Assembly: GCA_022749755.1 (NCBI GenBank)
Contig: CM040443.1
Coordinates: forward strand, 8,467,744 to 8,531,743
Origin: Azadirachta indica
Taxonomy: Eukaryota; Streptophyta; Magnoliopsida; Sapindales; Meliaceae
Direction of reading: 5' to 3'
DNA: 64,000 nucleotides
Made by a program: the position numbers and the translations under genes. The notes under the pieces are model-generated. The model was not told where the DNA came from. It made no database searches and saw nothing but the letters and a program-made list of their open reading frames with translations. The first letter of the stretch is position 1, and the number at the start of each line of letters is the position of its first letter. Of this stretch, positions 12,234 through 26,344 are shown in pieces.

Positions 12234-12620
12234 AAATCCACACACACGATATCTCTTTGCTTTAACAAGAATTTGACTTTTGAAAGTCCCGCATTGAAAC
12301 GTGTCAATCCACAGTCAGAATATTCCAAAATGAAACAGGAAACTCATAACTGATACATTAACTAAAATCTTCCGCGGAAAATCAAATCTTAATTAGTTTT
12401 ACGGTTTGTTCGCTCTAAATCTTCTGCCATAAATCGCGCAATTTGGCAAGAGATGCTCTGTTTTGTCTCCTCAGATTTCGCTTTCTTCACAAGTGGAGAG
12501 TCCACTATCTCCAATGCGTTTTGACAGGGAAATTCTAATTCTCTCATGTCAGAGTCGCATTCCTCCTCATTAACTTTGCTTACAATGGAATAAAAACGTT
12601 TGCAGAGGTTGATTGAATTG

Positions 12621-15600
12621 ATGGGTAAAATAAAACTTCTCACGTTCGCTACACACGCTGATTTTGCCAATAGAGGGTTTCTGAACGAGGTCTTGTATAG
12701 AAATATGTTCCGGGTAGCTGATTCTTTCAGAGCTTTTGTTTCCAAGTTCTGGGTTTTTGTTTTTTGGATTGTTCAACACGTTTTCAGGTATGCTAAATTC
12801 AATTTAGTTTCTTCTTTGTTATTGAAGTTGCCCGTTTCTGTTTTGAACTAATGGGACTTGTTCTGTTTTTGTCAGCTTTAAGGCAGTCAAATGTTATGAG
12901 AGGAATCAGTCTGGTGGTTGTTGTAATGATCAAATTGATACAAAATGTTATACAGAGGCCTCAGAGGTCGAAGAATTTGGGCAAAAAGAAAAGGGTTTTC
13001 TGGTTGATGATGGAGAGCAGGTTAGTAATACAGAAGGAAGAAAGGAGAACTCTGCTGTTACGGAGACTGAGTTGTCTTCAAGTTCTAGCAAGTATGAGTT
13101 CTTGTCTGGGAAATATATCTGTGGATTCATGGAAGAACCAAAAAGTTTTACGTTTTCTGTGCAAGAACTTTATGTTGATTCAAGCGATTTTGCCAACTGT
13201 GATAACGGAATTCGTGTTCCTGGAGAAGTTTCTGATCAGGAGAGAGCGGAGGATTCTGTAGAAAAGGTTTTGAAGAAACAAAAAGAGCAAAAATCATTTA
13301 TTGATACTAGCAAGATTTTTGATCAAGACAGAGCAAAAGATTCTGTTGACGAGGTTTTAAAGAAACAGAAAGAGGAAAAATTATTTCTTGATATTGACAA
13401 GGTCGTTGATGAAGAGAAAACAGAGGATTCTGTCGACATGGTTTTGGAAAAACAAGAGGAAACATTTACGGAGAATGAAAGGGGTGTGTTCACAGAGTTT
13501 AAATTTCTCCGCAAATATGATTTGTCAAATGAAGTTCCTCGTCTGTCCGCGGTTAATTCAGAATTTGACAAGATTGGTTCAAATGATGGTTTCTTGAAAA
13601 GCAATGATAAAATTGAATTAGATTCTTATGAGTTATTGTCTGAGAGAGGTTTTAGTGAAGGATTGAGAACTGAAAGTCTAGAATCCATAAGCGAGAAGGT
13701 AGAAAATATTCAAAGCATCTTGGATAAGGCCACATCTGTTACAATAGATGAAGCGTCTGATTCTGACGATGAATATATAGAATTGCAACCCGAGTCTCCA
13801 AGTTCAAGCGTCTTAGACGAAGAAATTTGGTCTATGGAGGAGGATATAATCCAAGCTGAGGCGAAACGCGAGGAGGAAGATTTGTTCCACAAAGAGGCAG
13901 AACCAGCAGATAGTCACAGAATATCTGAAGGACCCCAGTTGGAGAATTCAGACTTAAATGAAGCTGAGGACAATGAGGAAGAAGATTATTCAGTTTACGA
14001 GCATCCGGTTTATAGTGCAGTAAATTTTGAAGAATCCAGCATGGAAGAGAACGAATCCATCTCAGATTCTGACTATGAAGACGATGATGATGATCTTGAG
14101 TTCGCATCGGAGCATGATGATATTATAGAACAGCTGAAAATGGAACTGAAAAATGCAAGAACAGGGGGGCTTCCAACCATTTTGGAAGATTCCGAATCTC
14201 CATTAAAGATGGGGGATGAGCTAAAGCCATTGAAGATCGATCAGAAGTTCGAGCACAAAGACCTTATGATAGAAATTCACAAGTTCTACAGGAGCTACTT
14301 GGATAAAATGCGAAAATTAGACATCTTGAATTCCCAGGCCATGCATGCAATTGGTAAGCTGAACAATAAATCCTCCCTGTCATGAGATTTCTTTTTAATT
14401 TAAAATTAAGTCTAATAAATCTCAGCTTAGGTTTCAAAAAATAATAATAATAATAAAATGCTACTAGCTGCATCTATGAAGCATTCAATCTATTGACTTG
14501 ATTACCATGCTTGTCAAAAGGGATTAGACTTTATAGGCCGGTAAGGAATTGATTTCCTAGTCTTCTGCTTTGGTTAACCTCTTGCACTGCTTGATAAATT
14601 TTTAATCCCATGAGATATTTGTATAAAGAATTACATTTCATAATGGGTCTCCATCCCTTTTTATTCCCATCCGTAAATTTGGTAAGAACGTATCTATAAA
14701 GTTGATCACATTTTTTTTTGGTCCGTGGTGCCGCTTATTTGCAAGTCCATATCAGTGGACCACCCCCGGTCTCTAATGTCAATCAACCTACCCTTTGCTA
14801 TCGTTAGGCCTAGTGGCATATTAATATTGGTATTACTTGAGTCAACTTCTGTCCTGTTCCTGAAAAATGTGGAATTTATGCAGACTTTTTGTGTTCCTGG
14901 TATTGTGAATTACACTTTTATTATGTATTGTGCTCGTAGGCTTACTTAAGCTGAAAAGGCCAGCAAGTCAATTGTTTAAAACCCAAAAATCTGCAGTTCC
15001 GGCAATCAAGTCACTTCTGTTGCAAAACTTATGGTCAAGCAAGCCGCGGAGAAGAGAAGCCAATCCAACACTTAAGTTCATTGACGATTTGCGCAAGGAT
15101 TTTGAGCTGGTGTATGTTGGACAACTTTGCCTTTCCTGGGAAATACTTCACTGGCAATATAGGAAAGCCCTAGAGCTGCAGGAACTTGATGCTGAAGAAC
15201 TTCGTCATTATAATCAAGTTGCTGGTGATTTTCAACTTTTCCAAGTTCTCCTCCAGAGGTTTATAGAGAATGAACCATTTCAGAGCTGCTCCCGAGTCCA
15301 AAACTATGTCAATAATCGGTGTGTTCACTCCAATTTTCTTCAAGTTCCAGTCATCAAAGGTAAATAAAATGCGCAGAGAAGAAACCATGTGTACTACTAC
15401 ATGATTTTAAGCCATTATTGCTGAATGTATATAACTGAAAACAATGGCATTGCAGATGATAGTTTGAAGGATAAGAAAGGAAGAAAAAGCTACGGGGATC
15501 ATGCAATTACAAGTCCAATGCTAACAGAAATCATTGAAGAATCCATGAGCGTGTTCTGGGAATTTCTTCGCACTGATAAAGCTGAAACTGATATAATGTT

Positions 15601-15998
15601 AAAGGGTCCCGAGCTCCAAGACTCCATAGATTCAGAACTTCTGACAGATATGCGAACAGATTTTCAGAAGGTTTGCATTCATTTCATTGTTTAATTTGGT
15701 TCATACCTGGAGATAATCATTTTGTTAATCTTTTCACCTCATGCAGAAGGAGAAAAGGCTCAAGGAAATATTGAGAAGTGGTAGCTGCATAGTGAAGAAG
15801 TTGCAAAAGCATCATGAAAATCGATCAAATCATGCATTGCTCTTCGCTCAGGTTGAATTGAAACTGGTTTTAAGAGTGCTAAATATGTCAAAATTAACAA
15901 CGGATCAACTATTATGGTGCCATGAGAAGCTGGACAAGGTTAACTTTTGGAACAGGAAATTAGTCTTAGAACCATCATTTTTGCTCTTCCCTTGTTAA
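12621..15998 (+). CDS. DUF1666 family protein, acidic, function unknown
   Basis: Five exons: 12621-12787, 12876-14353, 14940-15359, 15456-15670 and 15747-15998, about 843 residues. An in-frame ATG at 12600 would add seven residues. The N-terminus has a hydrophobic Phe/Val/Trp stretch (FVSKFWVFVFWIVQHVF) that could be a membrane anchor. Exon 2 encodes a long, highly acidic, low-complexity region with three tandem repeats of about 35 residues. The C-terminal half is the conserved DUF1666 region (FIDDLRKDFELVYVGQLCLS, WEILHWQYRKA, ending LDKVNFWNRKLVLEP). It matches the Arabidopsis At1g69610 type (from memory), which also neighbours a ZF-HD and an eL34 gene. The biochemical role is unknown; database labels calling such proteins ATPases or ribosomal have no visible support here. 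Confidence 0.9.
13238..13462 (+). repeat. Three tandem repeats inside the DUF1666 coding exon
   Basis: Three successive units, each with the pattern (D/E)(Q/E)(E/D)(R/K)(A/T)(E/K)DSV(E/D)xVLxKQ(K)E, occur at roughly 35-residue spacing (units start near 13238, 13322 and 13409). They are imperfect, so the array is not very recent. Coiled-coil-like, charged composition. Confidence 0.8.
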
Positions 15999-17341
15999 CA
16001 CGATGATCAGAGTCTCTAGATTAGTCTTTTTATATATGCATATGCTTTTAAGAGGTTTACAGCAACACGGAAATACAAAAAAAGTTAGGATTATTAGAAT
16101 ATACACTGTTTTCAGAAGCTATAATAAAGTTGTATATATACTGGACACCACTCATTTATCAGTGATCATTTGAAGTAATGTATGCACAAGTACTGCTCTT
16201 GGAAAATAACAAGAGAACTCGATTAACGTAATGCCAAATTAAAGGCTTTAAATTGCGAAACTTCAAATTTTATCATTGTAATTGTGTTAAATATTTTAAT
16301 TAGAAGAAATAATATAGAAAAACAAAAAAAAAAAGTAGAGGTTATATCATAAGTTTGCAACATCAGGACCATTTATCTTCTATGTTGTGAGACTCGCGAC
16401 TTGACTCTCTTATTAAAAATGATCATACAGTTAAAAGTATTTAAATTCCAAAATCAATATTTTAAACATTATAATTATAATTAAAGAATTTCCATTATCA
16501 TACAATAAAAAAAATAAATTTATTTATAAATATATTTCAATGATCTACAATTAGACATGACAATTTGAGTTACTGTATTATATTTGTGTTGAAACATAAC
16601 ATATTTTAGGTAAAATAGAATTCGACTCATTTTATAAACGTGTTAAAAATTAAAACTTTAAGTTGACCAATTTAATAATAGTGTCACTCATTTGATAAAA
16701 TATATATTTTTTAAATATTTATAATATTATTTATTCAAATATTAAAAATTTTATTTTAAATAATATTAAATATTTTTTAAAATATTAAAAATATAATTAT
16801 ATATTTTTAAAATGTGAAAAACATAAAATAAATATATTAAATTATAAATAAATTAAAATAACATAAATTATCTAAATAATTAACCGTGTTATAAATTCAT
16901 TTAGATATTAAGAACTCTAAATCTAAACTCGATATATTTATTAATTATATTATATTATTATAAATTATTTATTAACCGTGTGATTTTAAGTAAATATGCG
17001 CACGTTAATTTTGTGTCATGTTAGTATCAAATTAACGAATCGTTTCTATAATTGCCACCGTTCTCTACCGCATACATAAAAAAAGAAAAAAAGAAAGACC
17101 TTACACGTTGGCAGACGATAACCACTAATAGAACGCCACGTAGGCCGAAAATATAAGGACAAAAGCTAGCCATTCTGGAAGTCAAGATGTAATCAACAGC
17201 CGTCCGATTTAGGGCAGCAAGAACTGTAAACCCTCTTTATCTCCTCTCTCATAAGAACATAAAACCCCTCCTCTGCTTCGGTTCCGCATCTTTCAAAACC
17301 CTAAGAGGGAGAGTGAGTGAGAGAGGTCAGGAGAGACAAAA
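15999..17341. other. Intergenic, 3' of DUF1666 and promoter of eL34
   Basis: AT-rich, no gene seen. The 300 bases before the eL34 start contain a CACGT core (GCCACGTAGGCC near 17135) and the telo-box listed next, with a CT-rich leader. Confidence 0.55.
17296..17304 (+). promoter_or_regulatory. Telo-box in the eL34 leader
   Basis: AAACCCTAA lies 38 bases before the eL34 start codon. This motif is an established feature near the transcription start of plant ribosomal-protein genes, linked to coordinated expression in dividing cells. Confidence 0.6.
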
Positions 17342-19132
<1,791 letters not shown>

Positions 19133-19855
19133 AAATGAAAAGAAGTTCAGTGAATTTCAAGCTCCCTTTTAGATTATTTGTTGTTATGGATGATATTGAA
19201 TCATGGAGAAGTAATCTAGGTTTCTTAATTTGAATTTGTATTTTGCTTTGGCTGGTATAAACTAAATTTTTTAAACACTGTCGACAAAACCATTGTGGTA
19301 CTGTTTTGTTTTCTTTCATTATCAAGTTGATGCTTTCAGAGGTCATTTTGGATGTGATACTATTTAATATCAGCTTAGTGGTTTTAAGTGTTCTCTTTCT
19401 CCTTTTTTTATTCTCCAATTTCTCGATTGCTGTGTAATAATATTGAATTAATGTTGTGTGCTTTGATATTTAATTCTATCACTTCCAAATGCTTCTTGTT
19501 GGAGTAACAACCTTCTCTGATTCATGAAAAAGATGGAGAACCATAAATATCAAGTTGTGGTGTTGGGTTTATTTTGATGTTGGTGTTTGACAATGAAAAG
19601 ATTTGTGACTGAATTCAAAGACTGTTCAGATTGCATCCTCTGCCATATGGTAAGTGTTGATAACTAATTTCATAAGTGGACGAAATAAAATAGATTTTTC
19701 ATTTATTCTTTGGCATAACCAGAGTAGAACACTGTACGTAGTAATGGTGTCTGAGTTGCATGTAAAATGTATAGTCTGTTGCCATAATCAAGGTACAAGC
19801 ATTCTCAACCATATATGGATAGAGTAACAATGTATCATACTAGAAATAATTGATC
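19133..19855. other. Intergenic between eL34 and the GST pseudogene
   Basis: Mostly T-rich 3' flank of eL34. The frame at 19041-19418 on the minus strand is low-complexity and unsupported. No other structure is seen. Confidence 0.5.
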
Positions 19856-20623
19856 TTAAGATGGCTGGAGAAAGTTCTCTCTGATTTTGGCAATCAGTTT
19901 GTGACGAGGAGGAACTGTCTGCTTCACCAAAGGGCTGCTCTTTACGGCATCGACCCATGAGAGAAAGGTTTGGTGGTTTTTCAGTTCAAAATCCAGTGCA
20001 AGAGCCTCCTCAAAAGCTTGGTAGTTGCAAGAATTGGCGGCCACAAGAATACCAAGGAATCCCAAGCGGTCACCACCATTGAAATAGAGAGACTTAGTTG
20101 GGAAGTCCTTCACTATTCCTTCTTCAAACACCCTAAGTAACTCATGGAAGTTCGCCATCGCATTCTCTCGCCCTTCGCCTTCAGAAGATATAATCGGAAA
20201 GGTAGTAGCTGATAAAGAGAACAACTTCATTAACATCAATATTGAACCAAAATAACTGAAAGGAAAACAGAATGTAAGCTAGCCTAAAGTAGTACCACCT
20301 TCTGATCATAAAACTCGGCCCAAAAGCGGATTTGGGCTCGGTGGTAGGGGTCCTCGGGCAGTAATTTAGGAGCATTATTCCAGCGATCATCTATATATTG
20401 GAGGATGACGAGTGACTCGGCGATGGCCTTGCCTTTGCGTAGAAGCACGGGTACTTTCTTGTGGACAGGGTTATATCAAAGAAGCAAGCAACTCTTGTTT
20501 GTTAAACCTTCCTCGACGTACTAGTAGGGTATGTCCTTTACTTTAAGGGCTAACTCAACTGTGTGTGTGAAAGTGCTCACCCAGTGCCCAAACAACACAA
20601 CCTCACTTTGCTGCTTCCCCCAT
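19856..20623 (-). pseudogene. Tau-class glutathione S-transferase pseudogene
   Basis: The usual two-exon GSTU layout is visible: exon 1 from 20623 to 20299, exon 2 from 20208 to 19856. Tau GSTs are cytosolic enzymes that conjugate glutathione to electrophiles. The thioredoxin-fold half is recognisable ([47 protein letters not shown]), as is the C-terminal helical half ending FLSWVDAVKSSPLVKQTVPP. It is broken: a frameshift right after the first six codons (near 20604), a TAG at 20521-20523 where the family has Glu, a TGA at 20476-20478 where it has Arg, and the two exons do not join in frame. Exon 2 alone stays open for over 115 codons, so decay may be fairly recent or the exon may be by chance intact. 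No functional GST copy lies nearby. Confidence 0.88.
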
Positions 20624-21227
20624 CTTCCTCTCTGTTTCTATCTATGAATTGGGTTATCATATTCGGAAGTTTGATGCCCCTTTTATAGGGTTATTCTGTG
20701 ACTTCTTGCAATTAGTCAAAAGGGTCTATTGAAATTATAAGGTTTAAAAATTTTATGGACACGTTAATTTGAAAGAAAGCTAAAATAAGTTGGCGAAGAA
20801 GTTGAAAAAATGTCATAGCTAGAGCTTCTTCTAACATTGGATAATTGGAGAATAAGCCAATTTTATCAAATTATGGTGCTTGACCCAATTTAAGGCCCAT
20901 TAGATTGTAAGATATTTAGATTTGTGGGCTTTTTGTGATATGAGGCCTACCATCCACTTATCCTGGACGATTTATAGCGTTTCGCGTTCAACTGAGATTA
21001 ATTTTTGAGCGCTAGACTGCATGCTTGGATTCTTCAACTTTGAATTGCATAACAGAAGAAGTATAAAATTTGGCTTTTAAATTCTAATTCAATTAATAGG
21101 ATGTTCCAAAGCCCTACAAAATTTAAAGAGTTTACGTACATGTTAGTAAACAATATATTTTCCTTTTTCCTAACATGAACTTGCTGCCTACTAATTAGAA
21201 AGTTTCAACTGATCAATCTACTATCAA
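20624..21227. other. Intergenic between GST pseudogene and NAC gene
   Basis: No gene seen. Sequence is AT-rich, and includes the 3' flank of the NAC gene on the minus strand. Confidence 0.5.
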
Positions 21228-22671
21228 TTAAGTATAGCACTTGGTTGTGGAAACAGTCGAAGAAATCTCACTTGGGCACGAGGAAGGATCCCACCACGAG
21301 TTAGGCTTCCAAGTTTCAGCCATACTCATTGGCAAACTGAAAGGAAATCCAATGGACCGAACGGTATTCTCCCACTGATCATCAAAATTTTGCATCAAGT
21401 TTTGATGCTTCAGCGAAACATTTCCATGATCTGATCCGTTGCTGATGTTCACTACTTGCATCTCATTTGGTAAACCAGTAGTAGTTGTTGAGAAGTCACT
21501 GCACTGATCTTGTGATCCACCAAAATCTATACACTCAGAGGCTTTGCTGAAATCTCCAAGCATGGTTGAGGACACGTTTAACAGCATGGAAGAAAGATCG
21601 ATATTGCATTTAGCTGGAATAGTTGGTTCGAAAGGTGAAAATACGAAGTTTGTCGTTAGGTCTCCCGTTGAGATGGGAAGCTGATTAGATTTGCTAATCA
21701 TCGGGTTAATGGTTTTGTAGGGGAGAAAATCTAAAGGAGAAAAAGTAGTAGTCGTGGCAGAAGAAGATGGCTGTTGTAAATCATAGTTGTAGTTAAACTG
21801 AGTGGATGAACTGTTTTTACCCGTCAATAATGACAAGTTATCCGAACTGAACCGAGTATTGTAACAACATTTAGCTTGTGCATCAGTTGCAGAGGTGTTA
21901 CTGCTTTCAGGCAAAGGAGAAACCCAGGACTGAGAGAGAGCTCTTTGTGCCGAAGAATTTGTTTTCTTGAAAATCCTGCATATTGCCCACGAGTCCTGCA
22001 AGTTTTAAAGCAAGAAAAGTTAATGAATAATGAAATAGATAATTAACTAGGCATAAATATGTATATGAGTTTTAAGATACTTTACGTTGGCAGGAAATGT
22101 TTTGTCCATGAATCTCTTAGGCGGCACTGAGTCAGTAAGAGAAGGTAAACGGAACTCGTGCATCATCCAGTCAGTTTTGATACCTTTGGCTGCTTTGCCT
22201 TTGTAGAAGACAAGTGATTTCTTCAAGCCGATGCACTTGCTTCCCTCTGAGGAGTAGATTGGTCTGTCAGTTCCCGTGGCTTTCCAAAACCCAGCTCCGG
22301 TTACTCGATTTGGCCTTGCACTGTTTCTGTATTTTCTGTCCCTTGGGCAGTAAAAATACCACTCTTTCTCTCCTGTTGTCGCCAACTCTGCAATTAAAAA
22401 GCAGAAGAAAAAATGAACTTTTAAGACACTGCATGTTCCTGAAGCAGTTAACTTGAAATTAATTAAAGTTGATTATTATCTTACTTGGGAGATCCCATGG
22501 ATCGTATTTATAAATATCAAGTTGCTTGATGAGCTCAATAGAGAGAGGACGTTGTTGAATCTTCCTCTTCAGATAAAACCCTACAAGTTCTTCATCAGTT
22601 GGATGAAACCTAAACCCTGGAAGCAACACTTCGTCCAGTTTATCTGTATCACTTCTCTCACCCATTACCAT
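21228..22671 (-). CDS. FEZ: NAC-domain transcription factor, FEZ-like
   Basis: Three exons: 22671-22485, 22387-22086 and 21995-21228, 418 residues. The NAC domain covers about residues 15-175 with all five subdomains: A ([20 protein letters not shown]), B ([16 protein letters not shown]), C ([20 protein letters not shown] with [17 protein letters not shown]), D ([21 protein letters not shown]) and E ([11 protein letters not shown]). Introns sit at the two conserved NAC positions. The variable tail is Ser/Asn-rich and ends with Trp-rich [16 protein letters not shown] and WWDPSS, typical activation regions. The detailed match, including [10 protein letters not shown] just after subdomain E, is closest to FEZ (ANAC009), a Arabidopsis root-cap stem-cell division regulator. 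A closely related NAC cannot be excluded without alignment. The leader and upstream 250 bases hold CTAG/AACCCTAG-type repeats. Confidence 0.93.
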
Positions 22672-25600
22672 CTATATTCTTTCTAAGCTCCTAACTTTTT
22701 CTCAAAATCTAATTATCACCAGAAAATATATATCACAGAAACGACAGATTACTCGACCAACAGAAAGAAATTAACCCAAAATAGCATATGAAAGTGAAGA
22801 GCTGAAACTGGGAAGCAAACCCTAACAATAACAAGAAGAAGAAACCCTAGAACTGCAGAGAAGAAGTAAAATCTAAGAGAAGTAAGCAAGTTGTTGACAG
22901 TGAAGTTATCAGTTAATAGGAAGGCAATATATGCTTCCTGAGAAGGGTTCTGCCTCCGAAGGATCAGCCGCCTTTTCTGGTGACTTTTAAAGAAGTGTGT
23001 GTTTCGCGAGGAACGCGTTGGCTCAATCAGAAGCTGAAGGCGAAGCTCTTAATAGAACAACTACCAAGGAAATTTAAAGAAAAAAAATAATTTTAATTTA
23101 ATTTGAGTATAGGGATAGAGACTCTTAATTACCGGTTATTTACTTGTATCTTAATGAACCCATTAGAGGTAATTAGTTAATTAATCCAAATTGAGGAATC
23201 TCAAGGAGCTACAAAATCAGCAGCTTGTGGGGATTTGTGAATCTGTCTTTAATTTCTCATTTATCAGACTAAATCTCATATAAGTTTTGCTCTATCCACT
23301 GCGAATCAAGACAAAGCAAGCTTCTGTAGAACCTATTATTCAATTTGTCTTTGTTTGAATTAATATTTGGAAACGTGGACTCTAACCGACTTCCAATACA
23401 GAAGCACAAAATTATGTTCAACTGATAAATTCTTTAACATTAGTTTAGTAATTTTGATGCCTCAGAATCCGAAACTCCGGTTTCTATTCCATTCCCACAG
23501 CTTCTATTCCACTGACTCTGTCAGATTTTGTGTCAATTCAGAGATGCCCTAAACTCTAATTTGGGGACCACTAATTAACCTTATTTGTAAAGTAATTGAT
23601 ATAACTTAATTAACTATCTGTTGACTCTCTTTTGAGAGTAATTAAAGCTAACCTATCATTCAGAGTTTATCAAATTTTCTAATTAACTACTATTGCTTTA
23701 AAAACTTTCAGAAATCAAGTCTATCACATGCTGAAATTTTCTTTTATCTTTCATTTATTTAAAAAGTAGAATTTGCCCTTTCTTCAATTATATTTGAACC
23801 ATTTTGTTATAAGATTGTTACAACCGACAAGGCTAACACAATCACAGGTCTTGAAAATAAGAGGCTATCAATAATTAACTGCCCAAAAGTAGCCAAAATT
23901 GCAAAATTACATTCGGGGATTCCATAAAACAAAGTCATATCAGCTTGTATTTGCTAGTTTTAAAATGAACTGAGTAGTGCATCACAAACTTTGTTTGTAA
24001 TTAATTCGATCGGGTGCTTTGAGTTTAAAGTCACAGATGCTGGAATTGTTAAATTGTTTTGGGCAGGCTTAAACTTTTAACTCTCTTTTAGCAGCAAACA
24101 AAAGTCAAATAACAGCGATCAAGGTATTAATTGACAAGGATCATAAATAATTAATGGTACGTACAAAGAAAGATCTCAAATGGGTGCATTGTTTGGTGAC
24201 CGATGGTATGTAAATAGTAGTGGTTGATGCATGGTACTGGTAACCATATATAGTTAATTTTCAAATCACAATAGAAAATACAATAGTGTCAATCTATCCT
24301 ACCCCGTATCCTGCAGGCATGCATATGTGCTGTATAACTTTATACATATCCTTAATCATTTCCATTTTGCCATCACCACGGATTTGATGAAAATAAAACC
24401 GGACATGAATGAAGGGCGCAATGAAGGACGGAGGACATCCGAGTTTCTAATTCTAATGTCTATGAGCTAGCCGTATAATTGCATGCCTACACTTGGTGCC
24501 ACTTGCCAGTGTTTTCACTGGTTGTTCTGGGTAGAAGTTGGACTTAATTACCTTCATTTAATTAATTTTTGGGTACACAATACTAATTAATGTGCACTTC
24601 CTGCTGCAAATGAAAAGTTGATCACAAAGTAGAAGCAATAATTAAATAACAATGCATGGTTTGGCTTATAAATTTGAAAAAAGCAAGAGTCAATTTTTCT
24701 CTGATTTTGTGGGCTTTGGAAAACCAAGTATATAGGATTCCTCAATTTCTTGCTTTCGATATCGAAAATGCTGAAACTCTCAAGTACTCAACAAGTTTGA
24801 AAAACTATTAATTTGCCCTTCAAAGAAAACTTAAAACCCATTTCTTCGTATATGAACTTTGATGAAGAAATCCAGTAAGTCCTCGCCTGCCTCGTACTAC
24901 TTAATAACTTTGATGAAAGCTAATATTGTGTCTACTAATTGGACAACAAGTATCGTACTGAGAATTTAATGGAGGAGAGGAATGGAACTCATCAACTGAG
25001 GAAGTTCACTGAGTCAAATGCTGAACTTGGAACTCCAAATTCAGTGAAACTCCCCAAATCTAGCCCCTCGTTTCAAACCCTTTTTGTCTGTTCCTTGACC
25101 TAGGGTTTGCTTCCCATGCGTGCAACCATTTTTCCTTTTTCTTTTTTTTTTTTTTCTCTCTTGAAAATAAAAGAGTCAAACTCTTAGACCGAAGCTTCTA
25201 TACCTCTTTCTACGTGAAACATTAACCCACCCCACCCCCCTACTTAATAATTTCATGTAAATACAAGAGGCAATAAGTTCACTTAATTTAAAGCTTTTTT
25301 ATTTAATAAACAATACCAACCCACTGAAATTATAACACAAACTCGTTTATCACAACAGGGTAAGATCTCAAAATGTACTTATAAATTGATTCATGAGCTA
25401 TAATACAAGTTATATAAAATATTATTGCACCATAATCGTTATTTGATACGATTTTTTTATATCTCAAATTATATCATATATGTATACGAATTGGTATTTT
25501 ATATATCACATATAATAATATCACTTAATAGGAATGAAATTTGTATAAGAATTTATATGTTAGCATTACCTTTTTTTTTTTTTATAATGTTTTAAGTTAT

Positions 25601-26344
25601 ACATATTTGAAAACTTATCATTAATTTATTCGTATACATGGGAACTTAGTTTTAAACATGAAGCATTATCGAATTGGTAGGTTAATTGCTAACCTAACTT
25701 GCATTGAGTTTTGACTTTTGCGAATATTGGACTACTCACACATTTACTTATTATTTATTTATATATTATATTAATTATTTAATAGAAGCTGTTCGCCACT
25801 TTAAATCCTCGGATGTAATCAAGTCATAAACAAATAAATTTTTTAAATAGAAGTCAAACCAGCATTGAAAGAAAAGAAAAACAATAAAAAATTATTGTAG
25901 ATAAAAAATTATTGTACCTAATGGCCATTCAAGAAAGAACAGTTGCGTTTAATGAACTTATGGAAATCTCTTCAGTAATTTGTGTTTACTAAAGTTATGA
26001 TATGACGATCGTTTTATAATCTTAACTGAAATTAAAATGAGTGCTAATCCATCAATTCTTTTTGAAACAAGAGGTGTCAATAATATCAAATATCTTTTAC
26101 AAATTAAGATTCCTTCACCTCTAAAACTTTATTGTGGAAAGCACAACTAACTGGTCTATTTATAAGAATTAGATTTTGTTAGATATAAATTTTGATATTT
26201 CATGTACAACACAAAGTTTATGAAAATTGAATATATATATATATATATATTATATATATGTATGTATATGTGTGTGCATGCATGTGTATGTCTTTTAATA
26301 TTTTGCCGAAACCACAAAATTAGATTTTTATGTTATTTTCAGAA
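22672..26344. other. Long intergenic region upstream of the FEZ-like gene
   Basis: This is the 5' flank of the NAC gene (minus strand) and beyond. No recognisable gene. A short frame at 24969-25103 (44 codons) is unsupported. Contains a TA/GTAT microsatellite near 26230-26277. The right boundary is the start of a palindromic transposon. Confidence 0.5.
26230..26277. repeat. (TA)n/(TATG)n microsatellite
   Basis: TA run passing into GTATGTATATGTGTG. It lies about 70 bases left of the transposon at 26345. Confidence 0.85.

Larger units (their letters stand above)
9385..12620. other. AT-rich intergenic region
   Basis: No intact gene is seen. From 9600 to 11250 the sequence is very AT-rich with long A and T runs. 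It includes a TA/GA microsatellite at 10727-10761. Two stretches (11412-11620 plus strand, 12090-12233 minus strand) have protein-like codon content and are described separately as possible relics. The start of the TAF1B-like gene implies a promoter just right of 9384, where CT/GA-rich leader sequence is visible. Confidence 0.5.

Noticed and set aside
12389..12745. Minus-strand open frame of 118 codons over the start of DUF1666
   Set aside because: It lies antisense to the first DUF1666 exon, has no family resemblance and no splice partners; most likely a shadow frame.
24969..25103. 44-codon plus-strand frame starting MEERNGTHQLRKFTESNAEL
   Set aside because: Isolated, short, without recognised homologue or flanking exons; likely chance.
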